Source of the DNA: a virus
Length of the DNA: 31,867 nt
Virus record (IMG/VR): IMGVR_UViG_3300020395_000056
Coordinates: 1-31,867 of that record
Strand: one strand, 5' to 3'
In this document: in pieces, positions 19,552 to 31,200 of the stretch
Layout of the letters: every line of letters starts with the position of its first letter
Position numbering within the stretch: the stretch's first letter is position 1
Notes under the pieces: model-generated
What the model saw: the letters and a program-made list of their open reading frames with translations, nothing else
Databases searched by the model: none
What the model was told of the DNA's origin: nothing
Made by a program: the position numbers and the translations under genes

Positions 19552-22063
19552 TTTTCAAGCAGGTTTATCCATTACTAGTCCATATGGTAGTAACTTTACC
19601 TATGATGCGACTGGACAGGATCCTGATGACAATTTGTTGGGAGGTAATGATGATGAGAATTATTTTGAATATGTCTTTACGTTAAACACTGTCACTTGTG
19701 GTGATGATGGTAGTTGTGATACGATGACACCATCCAGTATAAGGGTTACTGGTACCGAGCAATATTTTACGTTATGGATATGCGATAGCACGACTGAACG
19801 TATATCAGTGCGAAACAGCAGTGGGCAGTTTAAGGTAGGTGAGACGATCACAGCACCTAATGGTGCTACTGGCACTGTAAAGGAATGGCATAACTTCCGA
19901 GAGGTCAATGGTTTAGATATTATAGAGTTAGACAATCCCTCTGGTAACTTTCCGAGTGAGACTGTAACAGGGTCTGAATCGGGCGTGACCGCCGACTGTG
20001 TTGCAGGATGGTTCGATAGTCCTGGTAGTACGTTAGTAGGAGGGGTAGCAGTAACTACAGAACCTGTGATAGCTACGTTATCTGGGTTCTATGCCTACCC
20101 GAAGAAGGTATCATATACAAAGTACCTCAGTCCGAAGTGCGATACTCTTGTGGACGTGTGCGGACCGATTGCCGAGACGCACGACGAGACAAAGGGATGG
20201 ATGGAGATGTTTGAAGATGGTCCTGATACCTGTGACTTCAAACAAATTAATAAACAGAATAGAGAACTACTACAGGATGAATGGGGAAAGACCACTACTG
20301 CTTGTAGTAGAGAGAGCACGTGGCCGATTAATGCTGATACAGGTATATACGTTGCAGTACCATTACTAGGAGAAGATGAGAATGGTAAACCCTTAGGAAT
20401 GCAAGAGTATATTCATCCTGGTTTACAGGAGACTATGCAGAAGAGTCTAGACAATTATAATAAGCAAATGTTGAGTATGTGTGATAGTGGGGGTGTCACA
20501 GATATGCAGCAGTGGGTACAACTAGAACAATCACTTACAGATCCAGTAAACCTAGAGTTCCAAGCAGATTATATCATCGATGGTGCCCAACAAACCTATG
20601 TTAACCAGATGGATGCTAACCTGAACAATACTTCAGGTAATAGTGCTGAGTTCTGGAGGGAGGTAAGGACATATAACTGCGAATTTAATGATCTAGTTGA
20701 TGGGGCTATAGCAGCAGAGGAGCACGCTATGGCAATAGAGGCGAATCAACAGACGATAGTACCTCAAAACTGGTATACAGAGAAGATGCAAGAGTGGTCT
20801 ACCTCTTCTTTTAGGGGAGTACCCTCTGCTGGACCTAGAATTAAGTGGAATATCTTTGAATATGTCCCTCATAGTAGAGGAAGACAGGAATTTCCTTACA
20901 CTATAGTGGGTGGATGGTACTGTTCTGACCTATTAGGTACTAATGTAGGTACTACAGATACCTTTACATACAATATTAACCTTGAAATCAACTCAAATTG
21001 GTCTACTTATAGGGATTTACTAGCAGAAGCAGTGGAAAGACAAGGTAATCCTTATGATGATGTCCTCATTGCACAGATAAAAGCGTTTGTTGACCCCTCT
21101 CATAGTACTATTACACTGTTCGATTACGATATTGCGAACTTCCCTGAGTATGGATACCTAGAATTGAACAACTATGAGTATGCTGGACAAGGAATAAGTG
21201 CCATTACAGCACTAGATCCTGGTTTAGGGTATATGAATACACCTACTGTTACCTTTAGTGACCCTGATTTACCTGGTGGTACAGTAGCTACAGCAGAGGC
21301 AGTGGTGACAGGAGGACGTATATACGGTTATAAGCTCCTTAATGGAGGTAGTGGTTACATACAAAGCCCAACGATTAGTATCTCTGCACCCAATCCTGAC
21401 CTCAGTGCGGTAGCTGATGTGGTTACAGGGAGCAGTTATATGATCAATATCGATATGGAAGCGTACCCATTACTCTTTATGGGAGTAAGAGTGCAAGATG
21501 ATCTAGGTCAAATGGACATAAGGGGTGTTAAAAGGAGTATACCTGGTGTAGAATTCCAGTGTACTGCGGATGGTACGAACGTACTAGTAGTAAATACGGT
21601 GTATATTGAGTCGAATCAGGAAGCAAATGACATTGACCTAGACGATATACAAGCTGGTATGATCATTGAAGGGTTTGATGACCCTACAATTTACGTACAA
21701 CAGGTTACTTTAGCGGGTGCACTCATCCAAGTAAGTCAAAATATAGCTGCTGGTGTGTATCGAGTGAACACAAAGACCGCAATTCAGATGGATGCTTCCT
21801 CAAATACGACACTTACTGGTGTAGATTTCACTTTTACCGCCCCTCAAGTGTCAAATGCGACCGCATATACCCGTTTATTCCTCCAATCGGAGACTGGTAG
21901 CTCCTTTACATACGAAAATTCACGTGAAATTGCTCATTTTGACGGAAAAACGCAAAATGAAGACGGAAGTGTCACTCTAAATAACCTATTAAGGACTAGA
22001 AAGCAGACGGAAGGCAAACAACACCTCCGCAATGACCATACTTTCTTACATATTTACATATAA
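19541..22063 (+). CDS. Large virion structural protein
   Basis: An 840-residue protein starting at a TTG (MTCNFQAGLSITSPYGSNFT), since no ATG lies near and the frame overlaps the preceding gene by 11 bases. Around residues 550-630 it carries two units of the form G.GY...PT(V/I).(F/I)S.P (DPGLGYMNTPTVTF and NGGSGYIQSPTISI), the same motif as in the giant wedge protein at 25300. It lies directly before the PAAR gene (TAATG overlap), so it probably belongs to the baseplate or central spike region. No named T4 counterpart is recognised. Confidence 0.7.
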   Translation: MTCNFQAGLSITSPYGSNFTYDATGQDPDDNLLGGNDDENYFEYVFTLNTVTCGDDGSCDTMTPSSIRVTGTEQYFTLWICDSTTERISVRNSSGQFKVGETITAPNGATGTVKEWHNFREVNGLDIIELDNPSGNFPSETVTGSESGVTADCVAGWFDSPGSTLVGGVAVTTEPVIATLSGFYAYPKKVSYTKYLSPKCDTLVDVCGPIAETHDETKGWMEMFEDGPDTCDFKQINKQNRELLQDEWGKTTTACSRESTWPINADTGIYVAVPLLGEDENGKPLGMQEYIHPGLQETMQKSLDNYNKQMLSMCDSGGVTDMQQWVQLEQSLTDPVNLEFQADYIIDGAQQTYVNQMDANLNNTSGNSAEFWREVRTYNCEFNDLVDGAIAAEEHAMAIEANQQTIVPQNWYTEKMQEWSTSSFRGVPSAGPRIKWNIFEYVPHSRGRQEFPYTIVGGWYCSDLLGTNVGTTDTFTYNINLEINSNWSTYRDLLAEAVERQGNPYDDVLIAQIKAFVDPSHSTITLFDYDIANFPEYGYLELNNYEYAGQGISAITALDPGLGYMNTPTVTFSDPDLPGGTVATAEAVVTGGRIYGYKLLNGGSGYIQSPTISISAPNPDLSAVADVVTGSSYMINIDMEAYPLLFMGVRVQDDLGQMDIRGVKRSIPGVEFQCTADGTNVLVVNTVYIESNQEANDIDLDDIQAGMIIEGFDDPTIYVQQVTLAGALIQVSQNIAAGVYRVNTKTAIQMDASSNTTLTGVDFTFTAPQVSNATAYTRLFLQSETGSSFTYENSREIAHFDGKTQNEDGSVTLNNLLRTRKQTEGKQHLRNDHTFLHIYI

Positions 22064-22611
22064 TGTCAGCTTTTGGACTAACAACAGGCGTTTGTACGGG
22101 TCACGGGTGCTGGCCACCCCAAGGATACGCCCCTTCACCCGTTACAACTGTCAAAGTAACTAAAATTGCACCTCTTGTAAGCACACAAATAAGAAATGTG
22201 CACTGCAAACCGTGTGGAAAGAACCCTGCGTGCCATCCAGGCACTGTTTCAGTGGGTTGTGCTACAGTTGATTGCGGAGTAGGTGCTCCTTCTGTACCAC
22301 TTCCTGTCGCTAAGACAGGTAATGCGGAGACAGATGCGGTATTAGCGAAGATTGGACCTAAGATATGTCCTACAGGATTCCCTCCTGCAAAAATTGGAAC
22401 AAGTATCAGTTGCGGATCAAAGGTTGCGGTAGGTGCCCCTAATGTGCTATTATGTACGGGAGGCAGTTCGATCTCTAAACTTGCTGCTCTCGCTGCTGCA
22501 ATGGCAGCTCTGGGTTCGTTCCCTATACTATCAATTCCTTCTATTGGAGGAGGTGGTGGTTCAGGGTCACAATCTCCAGGTGATAACTCTGTAACCGATT
22601 GCTCTAACTAA
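22063..22611 (+). CDS. PAAR-like spike tip protein
   Basis: A 182-residue protein. Its first 70 residues contain TGHGCWPP (residues 12-19) and a Cys/His-rich part, HCKPCGKNPACH (47-58), fitting a PAAR-type cone that binds a metal ion and sharpens the tail spike. The C-terminal part has a hydrophobic Ala-rich stretch (LAALAAAMAALG, about 140-152) and a poly-Gly segment, which is an unusual extension. It starts in a TAATG overlap with the large virion gene and ends in one with the next. Confidence 0.75.
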   Translation: MSAFGLTTGVCTGHGCWPPQGYAPSPVTTVKVTKIAPLVSTQIRNVHCKPCGKNPACHPGTVSVGCATVDCGVGAPSVPLPVAKTGNAETDAVLAKIGPKICPTGFPPAKIGTSISCGSKVAVGAPNVLLCTGGSSISKLAALAAAMAALGSFPILSIPSIGGGGGSGSQSPGDNSVTDCSN

Positions 22612-22748
22612 TGGCACTTTACAACAACTCGACTAAAAAAGAAGCAACTCCCAAAAAAACTCGTCAAGGTATGGGTGCACATTCTAAGTACTCTGCTACT
22701 TCTAGGAATGGTGCTAAGAAAAGATACCGTGGACAAGGAAGAAAGTGA
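22611..22748 (+). CDS. Small basic protein conserved in T4-like cyanophages
   Basis: A 45-residue protein, MALYNNSTKKEATPKKTRQG, ending KKRYRGQGRK. The pattern KTRQG.G.H.KY.ATSRN.AKK.YRGQG is one I recognise from cyanophage structural blocks. It is highly basic. Overlaps are TAATG upstream and GTGA downstream. It is short enough to be missed by usual callers. Confidence 0.75.
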   Translation: MALYNNSTKKEATPKKTRQGMGAHSKYSATSRNGAKKRYRGQGRK

Positions 22749-23044
22749 CTTATCAAGCATTACCTAAGTGTTTGCACGTAAAAGATAGCCCTGTCGCTGG
22801 ACAGGGTTTATTTGCCACTGAGGATATACCTGATGATGTTTATCTGGGTATATCACACGTAGTTGTAGACAGCACCATTATGAGAACCCCTTTAGGTGGG
22901 TTTGTGAACCATAATGAGGAACCTAACTGCACAAAGGATCTAGAGATGGAAGAGTGGGGACAAATATATCATATGAGAACTCTTAGACCTATTAAGAAGG
23001 GTGAAGAGTTGTTTTTAAAGTATACATTCTATAAGGTAAGTTAA
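22745..23044 (+). CDS. SET-domain protein (putative lysine methyltransferase)
   Basis: A 99-residue protein from GTG 22745, in a GTGA overlap with the gene before. It has the minimal SET features: GQGLFATEDI (residues 19-28), GGFVNHNEEPNC (51-62, the NH..PNC SAM-binding motif), GEELFLKY (86-93) with Tyr93 in the catalytic position. Such compact SET proteins methylate lysine, e.g. on ribosomal or structural proteins. There is no post-SET cysteine region. Its place between the basic protein and gp25 suggests a virion protein or the Lys-rich neighbour as a possible substrate; this is inference. Confidence 0.85.
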   Translation: MTYQALPKCLHVKDSPVAGQGLFATEDIPDDVYLGISHVVVDSTIMRTPLGGFVNHNEEPNCTKDLEMEEWGQIYHMRTLRPIKKGEELFLKYTFYKVS

Positions 23045-23050
23045 AAGTCG

Positions 23051-23057
23051 CTAAATA
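23051..23057 (+). promoter_or_regulatory. Possible late promoter CTAAATA
   Basis: CTAAATA lies 32 bases before the gp25 start, a distance like that at 544-581. It departs from the TATAAATA consensus and is tentative. Confidence 0.4.
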
Positions 23058-23082
23058 AAGTCACGACCTCGTGTATTAGTGT

Positions 23083-23481
23083 ATGCCGAAGGCTATTGAC
23101 TTTAAAGACGTATCTATTTCTTTAGGTATCAACCCTGTCACTGAAGACGTTCTTACTACCACAGACGAAATTGCGGTAAAAAGAGCGTTATATAATATTG
23201 TGATGACAAGAAAGGGGGAGAGGTTCTTTAAGCCAGATCTCGGTAGTAATGTTGCTGATTTGTTATTTGAACCTCTTGACTCTGCTACTGCGTCTCTTCT
23301 AAAGGAGGAGATCGAGTATGTGATCACAAAGTACGAGCCTCGTATTAATCTTCTTCGTTGCGACATATCTGCCAATTACGATAGTAATGGCTTTGATTGT
23401 GCAATATCATTTGAGATCATCGGAATTCAATCCGATGTCCAAGTACAGGATGTAGAATTCTTCCTAGAAAGAACCAGATAA
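23083..23481 (+). CDS. 25: Baseplate wedge subunit gp25
   Basis: A 132-residue protein with the gp25/GPW lysozyme-like signature: an N-terminal strand, ALYNIVMTRKGERFFKPDLGSN (about residues 36-57), LLFEPLD, a helix EEIEYVITKYEPRI, and a final strand pair. The length agrees with T4 gp25. It joins sheath to baseplate in contractile tails. It is followed directly (no gap) by the gp6 gene, the usual order. Confidence 0.95.
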   Translation: MPKAIDFKDVSISLGINPVTEDVLTTTDEIAVKRALYNIVMTRKGERFFKPDLGSNVADLLFEPLDSATASLLKEEIEYVITKYEPRINLLRCDISANYDSNGFDCAISFEIIGIQSDVQVQDVEFFLERTR

Positions 23482-25296
23482 ATGTCTTACGTTCAAGTTG
23501 CCAATTTAGACTTTACAGAGATTAAATCATCTCTGAAAGAGTATCTTCGATCTAATAGTGATTTCACTGATTACGACTTTGAGGGTTCAACTCTTAGTAC
23601 CCTGTTAGACGTACTCGCTTATAATACGTACTACACGGCGTTTAACGCCAATATGGTAGTAAATGAGGCATTCCTTGAATCAGCGACCCTCAGGGACAAT
23701 GTGGTGTCTCTGGCTAAGCAAATAGGTTATCTTCCCAAGTCTTCAGTATCTCCCACAGCAGTTTTAAACATCGATGCTGATTTTAGTACGCAGAATAATA
23801 TTCCAGCAATCGTTAAGATGCCTAGAGGGTCACAATACCTTACTAGGATCAATGGAACTACATATTCATTCATTACAGCCAAAGATTATGTGGTTGGATT
23901 GAATAGTCAGTCCGTAGCAAAATTTGAAGGTGTTGAAATTAAGGAGGGAAACTATGTTATTGAAACATTTACATTTAATGCTGCCATTCCTCAAAGGTTT
24001 ATCCTACAAAACGCAGGAATCGACACCAGCACTCTCAAGGTTACTGTTAGACCAACATTTAATAGTACTAGTGTGGTTGAGTATCGTCTAGCTGATAACA
24101 TTATTGGGTTTGATGGTACATCACAGATCTTTTTCTTACAGGAAGGTGAAGATGAGCGTTATGAGATCATCTTTGGAGATGGTACCCTAGGTAAGAAACT
24201 AGATACTAACAATTATATCGAAGTTTCATATATCACCACTAATGGTGCTGCTGCAAACGCTGCTAGAGTCTTCTCTTACGGTGCTGTATTGGAGGATCAG
24301 GTAGGTGGGAATGATTATGCACCTACGATTACTTTAACAACTACTACAGCAGCGTCTGGAGGTGAATCCCTTGAAACGGTTGACTCAATTAAGCGTAATG
24401 CTCCGAAATTTTTCAACACACAAAATAGAGCAGTTACCGCAGATGACTACGAATCCATTATCCGTCGTATTTTCCCTGCGATTGCTGACATCGTTTGTTA
24501 TGGTGGAGAAGATGCTAGCCCTCCAGAATACGGAAAGGTTAAAATCGTCGTAAAGCCTAGCTACGCTACTAAATTAAGTGCGTACACTAAGAATTTGATT
24601 GCTACAGACCTTAAAAAGTATGCTGTGGTATCAGTTACCCCTGAAATCGTTGATCCTTCTATTACATACGTTGAATTAAACTCAAACATCTTCTATAACA
24701 AGTCTAAAACGACTTTGAATGAGTCTGAGTTGAAAGCAGCAGTAATTAATTCGTTAACTACCTACAGAGGTACCTCAGATCTTGAGAAATTCAATGGTAG
24801 GTTTAAATATAGTCGTATCGTTGGTATTATTGATGCTACCGATGAATCGATTACATCTAATGAAACAGAAATCAAACTAAGGAAGGATTTCATTCCTGTA
24901 TTGAACACTGTTACTCAATATGAGATTTGTTATCAGAACGTAGTTAAGAGTGGATGCTCAAATCCTTCTGTACAGAGCAGTGGCTTTGTAGTAGCTGGGT
25001 ATCCAAGTGATATCGTCTACTTAGCAGACGATCAAAAAGGTAATGTTTACCTATACAAGATCGATCCTACAACACAAAGTCGATTTGTCCTCAATGCACA
25101 GCAAGGAACCATCGATTATAGTAAAGGAGAGGTAATGTTGAATCGGTTAAATATAATCAAAGGAACTTATGATGATGGAAGGATTGAACTTCGTGTCAGT
25201 CCAACAAACAAAGATATATACGCATATCGGGAAGCATATCTAAGTCTTGATTTGCAATCTAGCGTATTCCTGATCACCCAAGAAGCACTTATCTGA
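23482..25296 (+). CDS. 6: Baseplate wedge subunit gp6 (baseplate J-like)
   Basis: A 604-residue protein. The N-terminus (DFTEIKSSLKEYLRSNSDFT, then DYDFEGSTLSTLLDVLAYNT) and the early helix NANMVVNEAFLESATLRDNV are characteristic of phage gp6. A later region (IKRNAPKFFNTQNRAVTADD, about residues 303-322) is the usual baseplate J motif. T4 gp6 is about 660 residues. It forms the inner ring of the wedge. ATG follows the gp25 stop directly. Confidence 0.95.
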   Translation: MSYVQVANLDFTEIKSSLKEYLRSNSDFTDYDFEGSTLSTLLDVLAYNTYYTAFNANMVVNEAFLESATLRDNVVSLAKQIGYLPKSSVSPTAVLNIDADFSTQNNIPAIVKMPRGSQYLTRINGTTYSFITAKDYVVGLNSQSVAKFEGVEIKEGNYVIETFTFNAAIPQRFILQNAGIDTSTLKVTVRPTFNSTSVVEYRLADNIIGFDGTSQIFFLQEGEDERYEIIFGDGTLGKKLDTNNYIEVSYITTNGAAANAARVFSYGAVLEDQVGGNDYAPTITLTTTTAASGGESLETVDSIKRNAPKFFNTQNRAVTADDYESIIRRIFPAIADIVCYGGEDASPPEYGKVKIVVKPSYATKLSAYTKNLIATDLKKYAVVSVTPEIVDPSITYVELNSNIFYNKSKTTLNESELKAAVINSLTTYRGTSDLEKFNGRFKYSRIVGIIDATDESITSNETEIKLRKDFIPVLNTVTQYEICYQNVVKSGCSNPSVQSSGFVVAGYPSDIVYLADDQKGNVYLYKIDPTTQSRFVLNAQQGTIDYSKGEVMLNRLNIIKGTYDDGRIELRVSPTNKDIYAYREAYLSLDLQSSVFLITQEALI

Positions 25297-25299
25297 TAA

Positions 25300-28200
25300 A
25301 TGGCAGGTCCAAGTCTAGCAGCACTGATTGAAAGTCAGTTACCTGATTTTGTTGTCGAGGATTATCCCCTCGTTACGAATTTCCTGTCCAAATATTATGA
25401 AGCATTATCAATAAGTGAAGGACCACAGGATATTCTTAACAATTTCGAGAGATATCTTGACGTAGATACATTCTCACCTGAGATTCTTGTTAAGACAGCA
25501 AGTTTAGATATAGAAATACCTCTAGGTACTGATAATATTCATATTACAGTCGATTCGACTGATGGATTCCCTGATAGTAACGGGATGATAATGATTGATC
25601 AGGAAATCTTCCTGTATGAATCTAAAACAGACACACAATTCACTAATTGTGTCCGTGGCTATAGTGCAAAGACCAAAGTTGGTGACTTATACGAACCAAT
25701 CAACTTTGTAGAGTCAGTTGCTGCTGTTCATAAGCAGTTTGCAGTTGTCAACAACCTAAGCAACCTTCTACTGGCTGCTTTAATCAAGAATTACGAAGAA
25801 CAGTATACTAGCGGTTTCCCATATCCTTATCTTAGAGACACAACAAACAAGAACCTCTTAGTTAAGAGGATAAAGGACTTCTATAACGTCAAAGGTACAC
25901 CACAGTCACTGGAGTTCATCTTCCAGATGCTGTTTAGTGTCAAACCTGACATCATCTATCCAAAAGAGAATGTTTATAAGGCATCTGAGTCTGGATGGAA
26001 CAATAAAGAGTTATTAGTATGTGAAGTTATATCTGGAGACATTAGAAAGATCGTTGGTAATGAGGTTATTCAATCTCCTGATCCATATAACCCCGAACTG
26101 ACTGCTGCAACTGCTATTATTGACAATATAGTCGGTGAACCTTATCAAGGTAGTCTACAGTACACTTTAACTATCTCACCTGGTAGTAAAGAGGGTGTAT
26201 TTGCTATTGCACGTCGTACATTCTTAATGAATGACATTTCTGCCAATGCAGGTCTTGGAGATCGCATCGATGTGTTCTCTACTATTGGATTTCCAGAGAA
26301 AGATGGTCGTGTAGTCATTGGTACTGAAGAAATTACATATAGTAGTAAGACTGCGACTCAATTTGTCATCAAAGAGAGGGATGCAGTCAATTCTGACAAC
26401 AAACAACTCTATAACCACGAGAAAGGTGTAAGAGCATTTACAAAAAACAACCTTTCAGGTTTTTATACTGAAAATGGAGTCCGTAATGAAATAGAACTTC
26501 GTATCTATGGTCTTGTATCAGGATTAACCTCTGAAGGTATCGAACCAGAGGCAAGTTCTGGTCTAGAGTACGATGAAACCGCAGACAACTACTTTGATGT
26601 AGCTAGTGGTGGTATTCCTTATGTCTCATTCAACAATATGGTTGAATTTAAGGCATCTGGATTCCAAGATGACCTTCCATTGTCAAATGAGTGGATTGTC
26701 AATCAAAACTTTAGTAAGTTATCAGGTTCTGACCCTAGTAACGTAGGAACTAACAATATTAAGGATAAAATTCTTTCAGATGTCTCTGCAATCTATAGAG
26801 ATACTGATAATTACTATATTGCGTCTTCTGGATTCCCATCTTATGCTATAGGACCATTTGACAACATAAAAGTACCTGAAGATCAAGAGCATTTAAAGAT
26901 TCTTCCTAGAGAACCAGTAAATGCAAGCACAAAAGAATTAACAACCTCAGAAGAGGTTGGTGTAATGGTTAATGGAGTTCCATTATACAATTACAAGTCA
27001 TCAAGAGGTCTAGATTTCGGTTTACTCGAAAAAATCGAGATTACAGACAGAGGAAGGAATTATAGCGTACCTCCAAAGGTTATTGTTGAAGGAAATGCCA
27101 CAGCAGAAGCACAGATTAATGGAATTGGAGAAGTCATAGCTGTAAACGTCACAAATCAAGGTTCTGGATACACAACTGCTCCTACAGTTGAATTTACCTC
27201 TGGAACTGGTGGAGAATTTACTGTTTTGATTCAGCAAGGTCAAATTGCGAACATTTATCTTTCTGTAAACCAAAATGCTGAAGTTATAGACGCTGGAACC
27301 GATTACACGGAACCACCTGATGTTTTTATCTACGATGCGAGTGGAAAAGGTAGAGGTGCGTTCTATACTTGCCAAATAGACACTGTAACAGGTAAGATCA
27401 CTGGATTCACTCAACAATCTGGTGGATTTGACTATGAGGAAGGTTCTACAACTATTACACTAGTACCTAAGTCTAGAACTGCTTCAGCAACTGCTGTTTT
27501 GACTAGATGGCAGTATAACAGGTACTTAGAGATGTCTGTTGACAATGGTAATGCTGGTGGTATCGTAGAAATTGCAAATGACCCTAATTATGGTTATTCA
27601 TATGGTCATATCATTGCTCCTACCTCTTTAAAGATTTTAAGACAGGATAATGTTGATGGTCAGGGTAACCCACTCTCTAATAACAGTCATTCTCCAATAT
27701 TAGGTTGGGCGTATGACGGAAATCCGATATATGGTAGTTTTGGCTATGAAGATCCATATCAAGATGTTACTGCTGCGAATCCTACTATTAAAAGGATGGA
27801 ATCCAGCTGGAGACTTAAAGCATCAAGAGGATCTAATGCTCCAGACACAAATACTTACTCATTAGGTCGTTTTACTAATGATTTCGAGTTTATCGAAAGA
27901 TTAGGAACACTAGATTCTAATAATGGTCGTTTTTGCACTACACCCGAATTTCCAAACGGTGTATACGCTTATTTCTTAACTACAGACGATAGTGAGTCTC
28001 CTACGTTCCCATATTCGATCGGAGAGGCATTTTACAATGTTCCTGTTGAAGAAAACTGGAAAACTAAGTCTAAACAAAAATATTTGCCAGATGGAGTCCG
28101 TAGAAGAACTGTAAACGCTACAGCAGACACTGGAGAGCTCTTAACGTCTAGAGTTAGTGGAATTGAGTATGGACCGATCACAGATATCGAAGTTCATCAG

Positions 28201-31200
28201 TCTTCCTTCAATTTCACGAATGAAGACGTTCTATATGTTGATAATTCCATTAATGACAATGGAGATGGATTATTTGCTGCTGTAGACCAAATTCAAGGTC
28301 AGCAAGTTGCATCTTTGTCTTGTAACACTCCAAAGAACAATTATTTCACTTGTGACAGGAATGTTTACTTAAATCACAATTCTCAACTAACTCAGAACAA
28401 TACTGGTGCTATAGCTACAGTAATTGGTCTAATTGAAGAGACATCACAGTTTGTTGTAAAAAATGTTACAGGTACATTCAATCTTACTGATACAGTTGAT
28501 TCTACAACTGAGATTTACAATATCACCTTTGATAACACTGTATTAGCAGCAGTTGGTGATAATGTCGTATTCACTGAACAATCTGGTGGTGTAGCACACG
28601 AAGTAGCTATTGGTAAGGTTTTACGTAATGTTGTAGACAAGAATACTGTTATTGTCGAATTACAGGTTGCTAACCCCAATAAACTCACTACAGTAGACGA
28701 TGATGGTAATACAGTTACTATACCAAGCACATCATACGCTGAATTGGGATTCTTTGCAGTTGGTAATGGTTGTCAAGTCAATACTAGTGCTGCAACCATC
28801 GTTAACGTTAGATCTCTATCTAAAGGATTTAAACTTCTAGAAGTTGAAGACAATATTGCAGTTTTAAAGACAGATAACGTCAGACACGGTTTAGCAGTCG
28901 GTGATGATGTCATTGTTACGGTTCAACCTGATTCTACTATCTCTACTCAGAAGTATTATGTTGAGACTAAGAAGTATCATACTGTACAATTAAACGAACC
29001 TTCAAAAGTCAGTCAGATCAATGGATCTGGGATAGCTAGAGTTAGCATTATCAATGCTGGTAGTGGATTTACTCCTAGTACAACCTTTAATGGACTTAAT
29101 GTTACCAATCAATCTGGTACAGGATCTGCTGGAACCCTTACTGTTACTACTGATGCTGGTGGACACGTTGTTAGTGCTCAGATCATTACTAAAGGAGATG
29201 GATACGAGTATGGTAATATAGTAACTATACAATCTAGTCTTCTAGGTGGTAATGTCAATAGTCAAGAGGCTACATTCTTTGTAGATGCTGCTGGTTGTGC
29301 CAAAACTGATACCATCATAACAGTAACCAGTGGTTCTGGCTACTCTAGAGATGATGTTATTAGAATCACTGATGAAGAGTGTCAGATCACTAATGTTACA
29401 GGTAATTTCCTAACTGTTATACGTGGTGTTAATGGAACTGAAGCAGAAGATCATATTGAAGGTGTTGATGTCGAACTTATAACAAATATTTACAGATTCA
29501 CTAAGGATTCCAATGTATCATTCAGTGGAAACAATGCTTGGATTGATTCATATGATTCTGAGACTCATAAGTTAATTGTTTATTACTTAAATGAAGGAGA
29601 CACAACAATTGACACTAATTCCACCTTCTTAGATGGTAGTACACCTAATAAACAGGTTTCTATAGCAAGTGTCGAACCTACTTCCTTAAGATTTAGATTT
29701 AGGAAGGATGGACTAACAGAATGGAATAGAAATATCAGTATTGAGTGTCAAAAGACTTATCGTTATCTTTTTGATACTTCTGATCCATCATTAGTCAATA
29801 GAAATCTTAAATTCTACGAAAACGTCTATAGAACTACTGAACTAGTACAAGCGTACCAGTCAACTGTAAAACCTGGTAATACTGGGTCATTTAGTACGTT
29901 CCAACTTGGATATGGTATACCAGTAGACGGTACTACTTGGAAGAGTACACCTGTACTAGACATTCCTACCAAAATTTACTATGGAGAGGTATCTGCGAAG
30001 ATAGATGCTGAAGATCAGTTCTTTACTCTTGTAGAAGACCCATTTGCAGGTAAGCACGCTGTATTCTATGGCTATGAGTACGAATTTGCTTATAGGTTAA
30101 AGCAGACTCCTCAAAATGAAGGATTTACAAATGTTCAATATTATACCGACTCTCTATACGCTGTAGGAGCGATTAAGAGGGTTAAAGTCATCAGTGGTGG
30201 TAAAAACTATACGATGCCACCTCAAGTGCCTGGTGTCTTCTTAAACAAGCGTTTTAGAGGTGCATTTACTGTTAATCTTACTGAAGGACGTATTACATCA
30301 GTTACAGTTACAGATACTGGATTAAATTACTCTAAACCCATTGTATTGCTTGAAAATAGGGGTGATGGAGCAAATGCTAAGTTTACAATCGAATTAAGGG
30401 CAGATGGATCGGTTTCTCGTATTATTCCGATTGATGAAGGAGTTAATTACGCAGATACGACTACTTTACGACTTTATGAGTCAGATACTAAGTTATTTGC
30501 TCAAGGAACTGATATTGGTAAGTTGGCAACCCTAGAAATCATATCTTCGGGTAAAGACTTCAATAATGACCCAACTTTAGCACCTCAAGTCAATCCACCC
30601 ATTGTTATGACTCTAAGAGATATGCCCGACAAGGCATTCTTGAATGGAGAGCTAATAACGCAAAGAAACTTAGCTGGAGATATGATTGCTTCTGGTAGAG
30701 TTGATTACTGGGTTGATGGAATGAATATTCTTCGTTTGAAGGGTATCTACGGAAAATTCGATTCTAGGTATCAAATCTACGGTGAGACACTTCGTGCTAC
30801 TGCAAGTATCCAAGTTATCTACGTAGCTAACATAACTCCGCAAATTGGACCTACAAGTACTTCAGTTGGTTCATATTCGAGTGATAGAAGTAAATTAAGT
30901 GCTGTTTCACAGAAAGTCCAAGATGGAGTCTATTATCAAGATTATTCTTACGTAGTTAAGTCTACAGTCTCTATTAACGATTGGAGAGACTTTGTTAAGC
31001 GTTTTACCCATCCAGCTGGATTTAACCTCTTTGGAGAAGTCTTAATTGAGTCTCAAGGTGATGGAACACAACCAGAGACCATAGACACTCCTCAAAGTGG
31101 CACAAAGGACAATGGATACGGTGCGGTGATGAGTATCATCGAACCTGGCGTTTTAGGTGTTACTTGTGCTCATAAGTCGAGAAGAATCACTCAATCTCAC

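Noticed and set aside
27022-27417. 131-codon open frame on the - strand
   Set aside because: Antisense to the continuous wedge protein frame; no signal of translation.
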